Below are positions 24,187 through 30,261 of a DNA stretch of 32,351 nt, in pieces (position 1 is the stretch's first letter; each line of letters starts with the position of its first letter). The position numbers were made by a program, and so were the translations under genes. The DNA comes from a virus, in the IMG/VR virus record IMGVR_UViG_3300028025_003127, positions 1 through 32,351 of that record; one strand, 5' to 3'. A model generated the notes under the pieces. The model searched no databases and had not been told where the DNA came from. It saw nothing but the letters and a program-made list of their open reading frames with translations.

Positions 24187-24388
24187 CCGGTTCCCAACGA
24201 CCGGTTCCCTTATATATAGGAACTACTACTAGTTTGGTTTCCCCCAGTTTGGTTTCCCCCAGACCCCCTTCCGAACTGGGATGCCCCGAAGGTGGGCATT
24301 ACCAATACCAGACCAGTGAGGAAGGTTAGAAGTAATTGTTTATATGACCGGTCAGGTTCCTCCGCTAAAGCGGGAACCAGAACCGGTC
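24185..24388. other. Repeat-rich gap, replication-origin candidate
   Basis: This 200-base gap contains two copies of GACCGGTTCCC (24185-24195 and 24199-24209), then a TATATATA stretch, two perfect tandem copies of AGTTTGGTTTCCCCC (24231-24260), a pair CCCAGTT/AACTGGG, a hairpin ATGCCC/GGGCAT (24281-24299), and a branched inverted repeat GACCGGT...ACCGGTC (24346-24388) with inner arms GGTTC/GAACC and CCGC/GCGG. Placed right behind the primase and helicase genes, the set looks like iterons and an unwinding element. No experiment supports an origin. Confidence 0.48.
24231..24260 (+). repeat. 15-bp tandem direct repeat, two copies
   Basis: AGTTTGGTTTCCCCC occurs twice with no gap. The period is 15, not the 9-10 of a full helical turn, and no third copy is seen. 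It forms part of the origin candidate. Confidence 0.85.
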
Positions 24389-24405
24389 TGTGGAAGGACT
24401 GCAAG

Positions 24406-24756
24406 ATGAATGAACCGGAACTTGAGATTTGGGATTGGGCTACATTCAAGCGCAAGGCGCAGGAGGATGAAGAAATGAACGGTGAAAAGTACAGATACAA
24501 CCTGGCGATTGCTAAGTGTTGGTTGAGAGCTGGCGGCAGAATAACTTTGATGAAATGGGTACATCGCAAAGACTATGAAACACACTTGATCTGCAAAGCC
24601 GGGCTCGTGGTCTTGATCCATTGCACTGGCGAGGAGCAACCATTCTGCAACCTTGACAAACTGGAAGCGGCAGAGTTTCTTTTGATTCCGCAGAACCACG
24701 CCATCAGTGAGTTCATGCCGTATGCGGATTGGTCGTATCGTTCAACGATGCTCTAA
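24406..24756 (+). CDS. Hypothetical protein downstream of origin candidate
   Basis: 116 residues; ATG 24406 with GGAAGG about 10 bases upstream. The protein is helical at the start, then strand-like. The second half (RAGGRITLMKWVHRKD ... FMPYADWSYRS) loosely follows the G..I...W and ADW pattern of the Tad2-like proteins found further along, but with a different spacing, so it is not counted as a member. No other family is recognised. Confidence 0.55.
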   Translation: MNEPELEIWDWATFKRKAQEDEEMNGEKYRYNLAIAKCWLRAGGRITLMKWVHRKDYETHLICKAGLVVLIHCTGEEQPFCNLDKLEAAEFLLIPQNHAISEFMPYADWSYRSTML

Positions 24757-24764
24757 AATAATGT

Positions 24765-24794
24765 TTGACAGTTTATACCGCTAGGGTATATATT
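24765..24794 (+). promoter_or_regulatory. Promoter of the ssDNA-binding-like gene
   Basis: TTGACA (24765-24770) is followed by overlapping -10 candidates TATATA (24787, spacer 16) and TATATT (24789, spacer 18). It precedes a 110-base structured leader. Confidence 0.7.
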
Positions 24795-24898
24795 GATGTG
24801 TCGGTGATGGATGTGAAAATGCCCGCAAGGGTGGCCCCAGTGGTTCCGGTAAAGACCTTTTCATCATCGACATATCAAAGAGCCAGTGGCTCAAGGAG
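24793..24898 (+). promoter_or_regulatory. Structured leader RNA with a 19-bp stem
   Basis: TTGATGTGTCGGTGATGGA (24793-24811) can pair with 24860-24878 over 19 base pairs, three of them G-U, and the inner loop holds a CCCGCAAGGG hairpin (24822-24831). A second hairpin, GAGCC-AGT-GGCTC (24880-24892), ends right before the AAGGAG ribosome site (24893-24898) of the gene at 24906. The strength and position suggest a cis-acting control RNA. No known riboswitch class was recognised. Confidence 0.55.
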
Positions 24899-24905
24899 TT
24901 TAGTA

Positions 24906-25400
24906 ATGGGATTTTTTGCACAACACGGGAAGTTCTCGGAAGGTGGCGGCAAGAAGTACAGTGTAGCCGAGCAGGGTATCTACATCTGTGCGCTGATTGA
25001 TTGCGAAGCGGTACAGGGTAAATCATTCGATGACCCCAACGTTCTCGAACCCAACTTTAAGTGGGTGTTCGAATCGACCGAGGTTGGTGACGATGACGGC
25101 CAGCCGTTCCGCTTCATGCAGTACACCAAGACCTACTACGGCAACGAGAAAGCCAAGCTCACCATTCTCTTGGATGGCATGGTTGGTCGGATGACTAGCC
25201 AGCAGTTTGCAGAGCTTGACATGGAAGCCCTCAAAGCCAAGTCATGGCAGGTAGTGGTAGGAACCAGACAGAAGATGAATGGTGAACTAACCAACGTGAT
25301 CGAGACCGTGAAGCCGGTAAAGGTTGCAACTACAAAGCCACTACGCAAGGTTACACCGCAACCGGTGGATGACATCGTAGATCCGTTTGAAGGCGAGTAG
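24906..25400 (+). CDS. Putative ssDNA-binding-like replication protein
   Basis: 164 residues. The start ATG 24906 has AAGGAG eight bases before; an upstream TTG at 24765 is part of the promoter and would be wrong. The body is strand-rich with an OB-like order (GIYICALIDCEAVQGKSF ... FKWVFEST ... FMQYTKTYY ... SWQVVVGTRQKMNGELTNVIETVKP), followed by a basic linker and an acidic tail with Phe (DDIVDPFEGE), as in single-strand-binding proteins. It lies behind the helicase. The call is by fold pattern, tail and position, with moderate confidence. Confidence 0.55.
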   Translation: MGFFAQHGKFSEGGGKKYSVAEQGIYICALIDCEAVQGKSFDDPNVLEPNFKWVFESTEVGDDDGQPFRFMQYTKTYYGNEKAKLTILLDGMVGRMTSQQFAELDMEALKAKSWQVVVGTRQKMNGELTNVIETVKPVKVATTKPLRKVTPQPVDDIVDPFEGE

Positions 25401-25419
25401 ATACGGGTAACGTGTAACC

Positions 25420-25452
25420 GGGAGGGGTTAGAATCCCTCCCAACCTTGGGAG
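25420..25452 (+). promoter_or_regulatory. Two mutually exclusive hairpins over a ribosome site
   Basis: Hairpin 1 pairs GGGAGGG (25420-25426) with CCCTCCC (25435-25441). Hairpin 2 pairs CTCCCAA (25437-25443) with TTGGGAG (25446-25452), which holds the ribosome site of the gene at 25461. The two share CTCCC, so only one can form: forming hairpin 1 would free the ribosome site, hairpin 2 would hide it. It looks like a translation switch. Confidence 0.5.
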
Positions 25453-25460
25453 ATAAAACA

Positions 25461-25802
25461 ATGACAGAAACAACTAAGACTTTAGCCGAGGTTATTACAG
25501 ACCTCGCACAGCAGACCATCAACCGCGTTGAGCCTTTCGGCGTAATCGATTGCCCGCTTCAGATTCAGGTCAGCTCCGACCATAGCGAGATTCACTTGAC
25601 CAAGGGTGACCTTCACCTGATGGTTGCTATGACGGGTGATGACACCGGAATCTTTGACTGCAACTCTTGGTTTGGCGAGTGTATCCAGAATCCATTCTGG
25701 ATTGGCAACCTGAAGGTAGCCGATGTCATCGCAGACATCTGGGCAGTGAGCTACAACATTGACCGCATGATGTCTAAACAATCGATGGCGGTGACCGTAT
25801 GA
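25461..25802 (+). CDS. Hypothetical protein
   Basis: 113 residues, strand and helix mixed (DCPLQIQVSSDHSEIHLTKGDLHLMVAMTGDD ... FWIGNLKVADVIADIWAVSYNI). No family recognised, no membrane helix. The ATG follows GGGAGATAAAACA, whose GGGAG can be hidden by a hairpin. The stop overlaps the next ATG (ATGA), so it is coupled to the first Tad2-like gene of the rightward cluster. Confidence 0.6.
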   Translation: MTETTKTLAEVITDLAQQTINRVEPFGVIDCPLQIQVSSDHSEIHLTKGDLHLMVAMTGDDTGIFDCNSWFGECIQNPFWIGNLKVADVIADIWAVSYNIDRMMSKQSMAVTV

Positions 25803-26035
25803 CAGCAACATCATGCACAGCAATCGAAGCCCTCAGAGCCTTGCAGTCAGGTTGTAAGGTTCGGTGCATCCACTGGGATGATGGCAAATATATTGAAGTG
25901 GTAGGAGACCTGATTACACTCAACGATAGACAAGGTAATCCTGTTGCCACCCCAGGTATGCTTCAGCTCGTTACTATGAATAGTATTCTTGAGAACTTAG
26001 TATTCAATAATGAGTGGGAGACCCTGGAATATTGA
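25799..26035 (+). CDS. Tad2-like (DUF2829-type) small protein, member B (weakest)
   Basis: 78 residues. The start (TAIEALRALQSGCKVRCIHWDDGKYIEV) fits the family outline: a helix ending L..G, then a basic residue and Trp. The end has NNEWETLEY where the other members have DW, so the final acidic-Trp pair is altered. No enzyme motif is seen. It starts by overlap with the previous gene and overlaps the DUF3310 gene. The match to the Tad2-like family is weak. Confidence 0.45.
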   Translation: MTATSCTAIEALRALQSGCKVRCIHWDDGKYIEVVGDLITLNDRQGNPVATPGMLQLVTMNSILENLVFNNEWETLEY

Positions 26036-26265
26036 CCGGGCACTACCGGACATCAAGGATTCAAGCCCTCAGCGTCATCGACGACTGGGGGCTGGACTTT
26101 GCAAGCGGGAACGTTGTCAAGTATCTACAACGATGCCCGCACAAAGGAACAGCTACAGACGATGCCATCAAGGCGCTCTGGTACATGGCTTATGCCGCTA
26201 CCAAGGATGTAGCCTTTGCGGATCGCATAGCCAAGGAAGCCGAGGAAATCAATGGCAGCAGGTAG
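26032..26265 (+). CDS. DUF3310-type protein (phage nucleotide-kinase-like small protein)
   Basis: 77 residues from the TTG at 26032, in TTGA overlap with the previous stop, or 83 from GTG 26014. The core (RIQALSVIDDWGLDFASGNVVKYLQRCPHKGTATDDAIKALWYM) matches the 'iDvi...gl.f..GNviKYl.R...K' pattern of DUF3310 (SaV-like). These small proteins occur widely in phages near replication genes, and their function is unproven. The next gene starts inside its end. Confidence 0.72.
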   Translation: MTGHYRTSRIQALSVIDDWGLDFASGNVVKYLQRCPHKGTATDDAIKALWYMAYAATKDVAFADRIAKEAEEINGSR

Positions 26266-26668
26266 ACCAAGCGAAAGCCTTACATATAACCTAGCCAAGC
26301 GGAAGATTATGCTGGAGAAGTTTGATGAACTCCAGGCGCAAGGCGTATCCCAGCGGGAAGCATCCAAGATGCTCGGCTACACATACACCACTTTGAAGAA
26401 CTGGATGAAGGAACGATCTATGGAAGAACAGCGCGAGATTGAAGCCAAGCGGATGACTTTAGCCGGTGGCTCCTTTTCAGCTGCCCTTGAGCGCCTCAGA
26501 GCCGGACAGATGGTAAGGCGCAGGGATGCCCGCTGGTTCGTAGAACTCATCGATGGCAAGATATGCCTTTACGCTTTGGATGGTGCAGGGAATCGACGAT
26601 ACAGCCGAGTGGCTTCATTCGGTAGCCCTGATGTCTTGGCGATGGACTGGGAGATATACCAACCATGA
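26252..26668 (+). CDS. HTH fused to a Tad2-like domain, member C
   Basis: 138 residues. The first ~60 residues are a helix-turn-helix (FDELQAQGVSQREASKMLGYTYTTLKNWMKERS) with a basic linker. The second part (from about residue 72) fits the Tad2-like outline: SFSAALERLRAGQMVRRRDARWFVELIDGK ... DVLAMDWEIYQP. This is the only member joined to a DNA-binding domain. It overlaps the neighbours (ATG in the DUF3310 end, TGA over member D's ATG). It could link the sensing of a small molecule to gene control, but that is speculative. Confidence 0.55.
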   Translation: MAAGRPSESLTYNLAKRKIMLEKFDELQAQGVSQREASKMLGYTYTTLKNWMKERSMEEQREIEAKRMTLAGGSFSAALERLRAGQMVRRRDARWFVELIDGKICLYALDGAGNRRYSRVASFGSPDVLAMDWEIYQP

Positions 26669-26886
26669 CGTGGATTGAAGCCGTAAAGGCTATGGAAGAT
26701 GGCAAGAAGATAAGGAAACAAGAATGGGAGGAAGACTGGTTTCTCTGCGTCAATAAAAACAATATTATTGAGTTATCAGACAGTTTTGCTGCATACACAA
26801 TGCAATCCCATTTTGAAGGCCCGTGGGAAATAAGTCAAGCTTATGAAGATACTCGTGACAATGACTGGGAGATACACCAGCCATGA
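26665..26886 (+). CDS. Tad2-like (DUF2829-type) small protein, member D
   Basis: 73 residues: MTWIEAVKAMEDGKKIRKQEWEEDWF at the start and TRDNDWEIHQP at the end, the closest match to the Tad2-like family outline here. Its last residues (DWEIHQP) nearly repeat member C's (DWEIYQP). It is AT-richer than flanking genes. The start overlaps member C's stop, and the stop overlaps the ThyX ATG. The family has members that bind cyclic nucleotide signals of Thoeris; whether this protein does is not known. Confidence 0.6.
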   Translation: MTWIEAVKAMEDGKKIRKQEWEEDWFLCVNKNNIIELSDSFAAYTMQSHFEGPWEISQAYEDTRDNDWEIHQP

Positions 26887-27512
26887 CAAAGCTAATCTGG
26901 ATCACACCGGAAGCGGAACAGGTCATCGGTTATTGCGCTAGGGTGTCCAACCCTGCAAACCAAGATAACCCAGACGTTAGTAGACTGTTGTCTTACTGCA
27001 TCAAGCATGGCCACTGGTCAATCTTTGAGATGGCTTCAATGTGCGTGGAAATCAAAACCACGCGGGCTATTGCTCCGCAGATTCTTAGACATCGTTCCTT
27101 CAGTTTCCAAGAGTTTAGCCAAAGGTACGCAGAGGTTCACGACTTCCCCATTCTGGGGCAGATGAGGCTTGCTGGTACAACTAACCGTCAAAGCTCACAA
27201 CCCATGCCAGAAAGGGATGACTTAGATGCAGAAATGCAAGGAGTCATTTTAGACGCTGAGTTGTCTGTCTCTCGTGGTTATTGGACATATAACAAACTTA
27301 TCAAAGCCGGTATTGCTGCTGAGACTGCAAGGATGGTTCTACCGCTTTGCACACCAACCACGATGTATATGAGCGGCACGGTTAGGTCTTGGATCCATTA
27401 CGTGCAACTTAGAACGCAGGAAGATACGCAGCTGGAACATAGGCAGATAGCAGACAGCATCAAGGCTTTGATGGTTGAGCATCTGCCGATCACAATGGGA
27501 GCGATAGCGTGA
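26883..27512 (+). CDS. thyX: Flavin-dependent thymidylate synthase
   Basis: 209 residues. The ThyX motif RHR-x7-S is present at residues 69-79 (RHRSFSFQEFS), followed by QRY. An early HWSIFEM segment and a later Glu/Arg-rich end (RTQEDTQLEHRQIADSI) belong to the flavin and dUMP site. The enzyme makes dTMP from dUMP using methylene-tetrahydrofolate and FAD, independent of ThyA. It supplies thymidylate for phage replication. It lies amid the Tad2-like genes, overlapped on both sides, in one transcription unit. Confidence 0.95.
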   Translation: MTKLIWITPEAEQVIGYCARVSNPANQDNPDVSRLLSYCIKHGHWSIFEMASMCVEIKTTRAIAPQILRHRSFSFQEFSQRYAEVHDFPILGQMRLAGTTNRQSSQPMPERDDLDAEMQGVILDAELSVSRGYWTYNKLIKAGIAAETARMVLPLCTPTTMYMSGTVRSWIHYVQLRTQEDTQLEHRQIADSIKALMVEHLPITMGAIA

Positions 27513-27757
27513 CATTCACTGAAGTGTTTCAGGACTTGATGGATGGTAATCCTGTTAGCCGTACTTCTTGGGAAAAGGAAGATGAGGCGCGAATCGTTTA
27601 CTACGACAATCAAACAAAGGCATTTGTAGACAGAAGGACATCAGGAGAATGGCAGTCTAAATACCTCTGTGTCATTGGTGACGATATGAACGCTACCGAT
27701 TGGGAAATATGCGAATGGGAAGAGGGAGATAAAAAATGGCAAGATTTGGTGAAGTAA
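27509..27757 (+). CDS. Tad2-like (DUF2829-type) small protein, member E
   Basis: 82 residues, GTG start in a GTGA overlap with ThyX. The outline MTFTEVFQDLMDGNPVSRTSWEKEDE, variable middle and DDMNATDWEICEWEE is again the Tad2-like pattern. The C-terminal 8 residues overlap member F's reading frame. Members E and F share the EV.QDLM.G start, so they may be a recent duplicate pair. Function is by family pattern only. Confidence 0.58.
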   Translation: MTFTEVFQDLMDGNPVSRTSWEKEDEARIVYYDNQTKAFVDRRTSGEWQSKYLCVIGDDMNATDWEICEWEEGDKKWQDLVK

Positions 27758-27978
27758 TACAAGACTTGATGGAGGGTGGCAGTAAAGCCGTATTGCGTAG
27801 CGAATGGGGAGGTTCGGTATTCCTGCGCTACTCCGAGCTATGGAATATTTTTGAACTGCATGGCCCAGGGGGACGCGTTACGCAGTTGGAAGAACTTAGC
27901 CTTTCACCCGGTGACCTGTTCGCGAATGATTGGGCGGTTGTGAAACTTGACCCGCGAACCGGGGAGGTAGCCAAATGA
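27736..27978 (+). CDS. Tad2-like (DUF2829-type) small protein, member F
   Basis: 80 residues: MARFGEVIQDLMEGGSKAVLRSEWGG at the start and PGDLFANDWAVVKL at the end. It has its own good ribosome site (AGGGAGATAAAAA-ATG) inside member E's end, so it can be translated on its own. The start resembles member E (EVFQDLMDG) and the end resembles member A (TANDWIVL). Its stop overlaps the next ATG. The function is inferred as for the others. Confidence 0.6.
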   Translation: MARFGEVIQDLMEGGSKAVLRSEWGGSVFLRYSELWNIFELHGPGGRVTQLEELSLSPGDLFANDWAVVKLDPRTGEVAK

Positions 27979-28166
27979 TTCTCTTTGCACTCGGTGTCCT
28001 GCTTGGTGCGGGATGCTTGGCGGTATACAACGAAATGTATACACGTTGGCTATACAACGATGTCAAGAGACGGGCTAAGGCTTGCGGTATTGACGAAGAC
28101 AGGATGAAGGCTGCCGTTATCAAAATCACACAAGAGAAAATTGAGGCGGGATGGAATGGCAAGTAG
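27975..28166 (+). CDS. Small membrane-anchored hypothetical protein
   Basis: 63 residues. An N-terminal hydrophobic helix (MILFALGVLLGAGCLAVY) is followed by a basic, helical soluble part (DVKRRAKACGIDEDRMKAAVIKITQEK). No family recognised. The start overlaps member F's stop (ATGA). A lipobox is not clear (LGAGC is close to one), so a lipoprotein cannot be excluded. It lies between the Tad2-like cluster and the terminase genes. Confidence 0.6.
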   Translation: MILFALGVLLGAGCLAVYNEMYTRWLYNDVKRRAKACGIDEDRMKAAVIKITQEKIEAGWNGK

Positions 28167-28365
28167 ACGATTACGCAACCCACCCAAGGATATCTTTACT
28201 CAACTAAAGAAGTGTCCGGCATTGCAAGAGCAAGGGCCTACGTGGACTGTAAGTAACGAAGCGTTTGAGTTGATGAAACGCATTATTATGGAAGAACTGG
28301 AGAAAGAGCGATGGCAGCACAACCCGGAGCAGGTAGACCAACCAAGTACACACCGGCGACAGTAG
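28156..28365 (+). CDS. Small basic hypothetical protein before terminase
   Basis: 69 residues. The ATG at 28156, preceded by GAGGCGGGATGGA, is preferred over an upstream TTG at 28141. The product is basic at the start (MASRRLRNPPKDIFTQLKK) and helical later (AFELMKRIIMEELEKER). No family is recognised. It overlaps the previous gene by 11 bases and the terminase small subunit by 55 bases in another frame, so it could be a packaging helper or regulator, without proof. Confidence 0.5.
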   Translation: MASRRLRNPPKDIFTQLKKCPALQEQGPTWTVSNEAFELMKRIIMEELEKERWQHNPEQVDQPSTHRRQ

Positions 28366-28676
28366 AAAAGATTCTGGAGGCTCTGCGAGGTGGTAACACC
28401 CGCAGGGCTTCCTGTGCTGTTGCTGATGTTTCGCAAGATAGCCTAGCCCTTTGGCTTAGAACCTATCCCGAATTTGCGGAAGCAGTAGAAAAAGCAGAGG
28501 GTAAAGCGGAAGCCAAGATGGTATCGGTCATCAAAGCCGCATCAGAAACTACATGGCAAGCGGCTGCATGGTGGCTTGAGCGCAAGCACAAGGCCGACTG
28601 GTCTAGCCGGGTAGAGCAGACAGGCGCAGATGGTAGCCCGGTCAAGGTGATCGTGGAGTACGCAGATAAACCATAA
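28311..28676 (+). CDS. Terminase small subunit
   Basis: 121 residues. The start GRPTKYTPATVEKILEALRGG and the next helix pair (TRRASCAVADVSQDSLALWLRTYPEFAEAVEKAEGKAE) are the helix-turn-helix of small terminases, and the WQAAAWWLERKHKADWSSR segment is the usual tail. It recognises phage DNA and starts packaging with the large subunit. The stop overlaps the large subunit ATG (TAATG). Confidence 0.88.
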   Translation: MAAQPGAGRPTKYTPATVEKILEALRGGNTRRASCAVADVSQDSLALWLRTYPEFAEAVEKAEGKAEAKMVSVIKAASETTWQAAAWWLERKHKADWSSRVEQTGADGSPVKVIVEYADKP

Positions 28677-29857
28677 TGCCAGACATTCGATTGGTTCTCC
28701 CTAGACCTCATGAAGCACAGCAGGTGATAATGGCACAGGCAAGGCGCTATAACGTCCTTGCCTGTGGCTGAGTAGGTCGAAGATTCGGTAAGACCACACT
28801 CGGCGGTAATCTTTTATCTGACCCGGTTCTAAAAGATGCTCTGCCATGCGCGTGGTTTGCTCCTACCTACCGCTTGCTGGAAGAGGCATACAACGATCAT
28901 AAGCGTATCTACCAGCCTGTCATCCGGCGAGCCGTGCAGACTCCTGCACCGCGCATCGAGTTGATAACCGGGGCAGCAATCGATTACTGGACGCTTGATG
29001 ACCCTAGCACCGTTGCCCGTGGGCGTAAGTACAAGCGGGTCATCATTGATGAGGCAGCAATGGCTAGGCACTTAGAGCAAGCCTGGACGGAAGCCATACG
29101 CCCAACGCTCACTGACTACAGGGGGGATGCGTTCTTTCTGTCTACGCCTAAAGGCTCTAACTACTTCAAGACACTACACGCCATGGCTGGTGTAGATGAT
29201 GACTGGATGTCTTGGCAGATGCCTACCACGGCTAACCCTTGGATAGATGCCGCTGAGGTAGACAAAGCCGGGGAGTCACTGCCGAGCATCGCGTTTAGGC
29301 AAGAGTATTTAGCCGAGTTCGTGGATGCTGCGGGAGCTCGTATCAAGCGGGAGTGGCTACGCTTTGGCGATGCCCCTGAAGGTTTGCCGGTCTACCTTGG
29401 TGTTGACCTTGCTATATCTACCAAGGCGGAAGCAGACTACACCGCCGTGGTTGCTCTGAGCCGTGCAGAGGATGGCACGATCTACGTGCTGGATGTAAAC
29501 CGTACGCGTGCAGACTTTGCTTCCGTGTTGCGGTTCATCGAGGCTATGGCGGATAAGTGGCATCCGGTTATGATTGGCATCGAGCAGGTGCAATACCAAG
29601 CCGCTGTCGTGCAGGAGCTCATGAGGCGCACGAAACTGCCTATCCGAGGGATACGCCCAGACCGTGACAAGATAACCCGCTTTGGGCCTCTAGAAGCCCG
29701 GTACGAGCAAGGGCAGGTCGTGCATACTGAAGGCTTGCCACCTTACTGGCAGGACGAACTGCTATCCTTCCCGGTTGGCAGGCATGATGACGTGGTCGAT
29801 GCGATGGCGTACGCTTGGCAGGTGATTGGACAACGTAAGGGTTGGGGAGCCGTCTAA
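28676..29857 (+). CDS. Terminase large subunit with an in-frame TGA in the Walker A loop (bypass candidate or lesion)
   Basis: Packaging ATPase and nuclease. The frame starts at ATG 28676 (TAATG overlap) with MPDIRLVLPRPHEAQQVIM and reads YNVLACG, then TGA GTA GGT (28769-28777), then RRFGKTTLGG in the same frame. Without those nine bases the protein has CGRRFGKT, the usual Walker A, at 390 residues. The stop is flanked by synonymous Gly codons GGC and GGT. Walker B is visible (KRVIIDEAAMA) and the nuclease acidic residues too (VYLGVDLA, GRHDDVVDAMAY). No other in-frame start keeps Walker A; the next one is TTG at 28874. If it is not bypassed it would be broken, but the rest of the gene is fully open. 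Confidence 0.78.
28734..28766 (+). repeat. Perfect 11-bp hairpin next to the in-frame stop
   Basis: CACAGGCAAGG (28734-28744) and CCTTGCCTGTG (28756-28766) pair perfectly around an 11-base loop. The right arm ends on the first base of the Gly codon just before TGA. The arms code for AQAR and LACG-type residues common in terminases, so chance cannot be excluded. Confidence 0.6.
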
Positions 29858-29875
29858 AATATATCTCTTATATCA

Positions 29876-29904
29876 TTGCAGTATATATACTTAGAGTGTA
29901 TATT
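29876..29904 (+). promoter_or_regulatory. Promoter before the small gene at 29932
   Basis: TTGCAG (29876-29881), 17 bases, TATATT (29899-29904). It starts 27 bases before the ATG, in an AT-rich gap after the terminase gene, so the mRNA would have a normal leader with a GGGAGA site. Confidence 0.7.
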
Positions 29905-29931
29905 ATCTACATCAAGCAGGGAGATAGAGAT

Positions 29932-30204
29932 ATGACTACAAGAGAAGAACAACTGATCAACGAGCAAGCTAGAGTAGAAGCGCAAGCACGATTGGCTGCG
30001 TTCCGTGCAAAAGCAAAAGCATCTGGGTTCGTTGCACCAGCACCAAAGAATCCAGCTAAACTTGGTCAGCTTGCAATGGTAAAAGTTGGCTGGTTCCATG
30101 TTCATGGTTATGTTGTCAAAATCGATGGAATGTTTGTATGGATTGAAAGTGAAAGTAAATCATATAAAGTACACGCACTAGGATGTAAATACTTCAACCG
30201 CTAA
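29932..30204 (+). CDS. Small basic hypothetical protein between terminase and portal
   Basis: 90 residues. Start ATG 29932 with GCAGGGAGATAGAGAT. A charged N-terminal helix (TREEQLINEQARVEAQARLAAFRAKAKASG) is followed by a Pro/Ala hinge and a compact strand-rich C-terminal part (GQLAMVKVGWFHVHGYVVKIDGMFVWIESES), SH3-like in appearance. It has its own promoter and terminator and AT-rich DNA, so it may be a moron gene: a small, separately expressed gene inserted into the late region. Function unknown. Confidence 0.68.
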   Translation: MTTREEQLINEQARVEAQARLAAFRAKAKASGFVAPAPKNPAKLGQLAMVKVGWFHVHGYVVKIDGMFVWIESESKSYKVHALGCKYFNR

Positions 30205-30212
30205 TCACACAG

Positions 30213-30233
30213 GCCCCCGCAAGGGGGCTTTTT
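30213..30233 (+). terminator. Rho-independent terminator before the portal gene
   Basis: GCCCCC-GCAA-GGGGGC is followed by TTTTT. It isolates the small gene at 29932 from the head operon, and a further AGGCC-GTA-GGCCT hairpin lies at about 30246-30258, just before the promoter element. Confidence 0.9.
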
Positions 30234-30261
30234 CTTTGAGCGGAGCAGGCCGTAGGCCTCC

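Noticed and set aside
24231-24260. Tandem repeat as a CRISPR array
   Set aside because: Only two copies, with no spacer between them.
24765-24905. N-terminal extension of the ssDNA-binding-like protein from TTG 24765
   Set aside because: TTG is part of the TTGACA promoter box, the extension lies in a structured leader, and a good ribosome site precedes ATG 24906.
25418-25443. GGTTAGAATCC within a 7-bp stem, resembling a tRNA T-arm
   Set aside because: No D-arm, anticodon arm or acceptor stem could be built around it, and the upstream DNA is coding. No integrase exists to use it as an attachment site.
28769-28771. TGA reassigned to Trp in this phage
   Set aside because: Many genes end in TGA in ATGA overlaps at correct family lengths, so TGA is a stop here.
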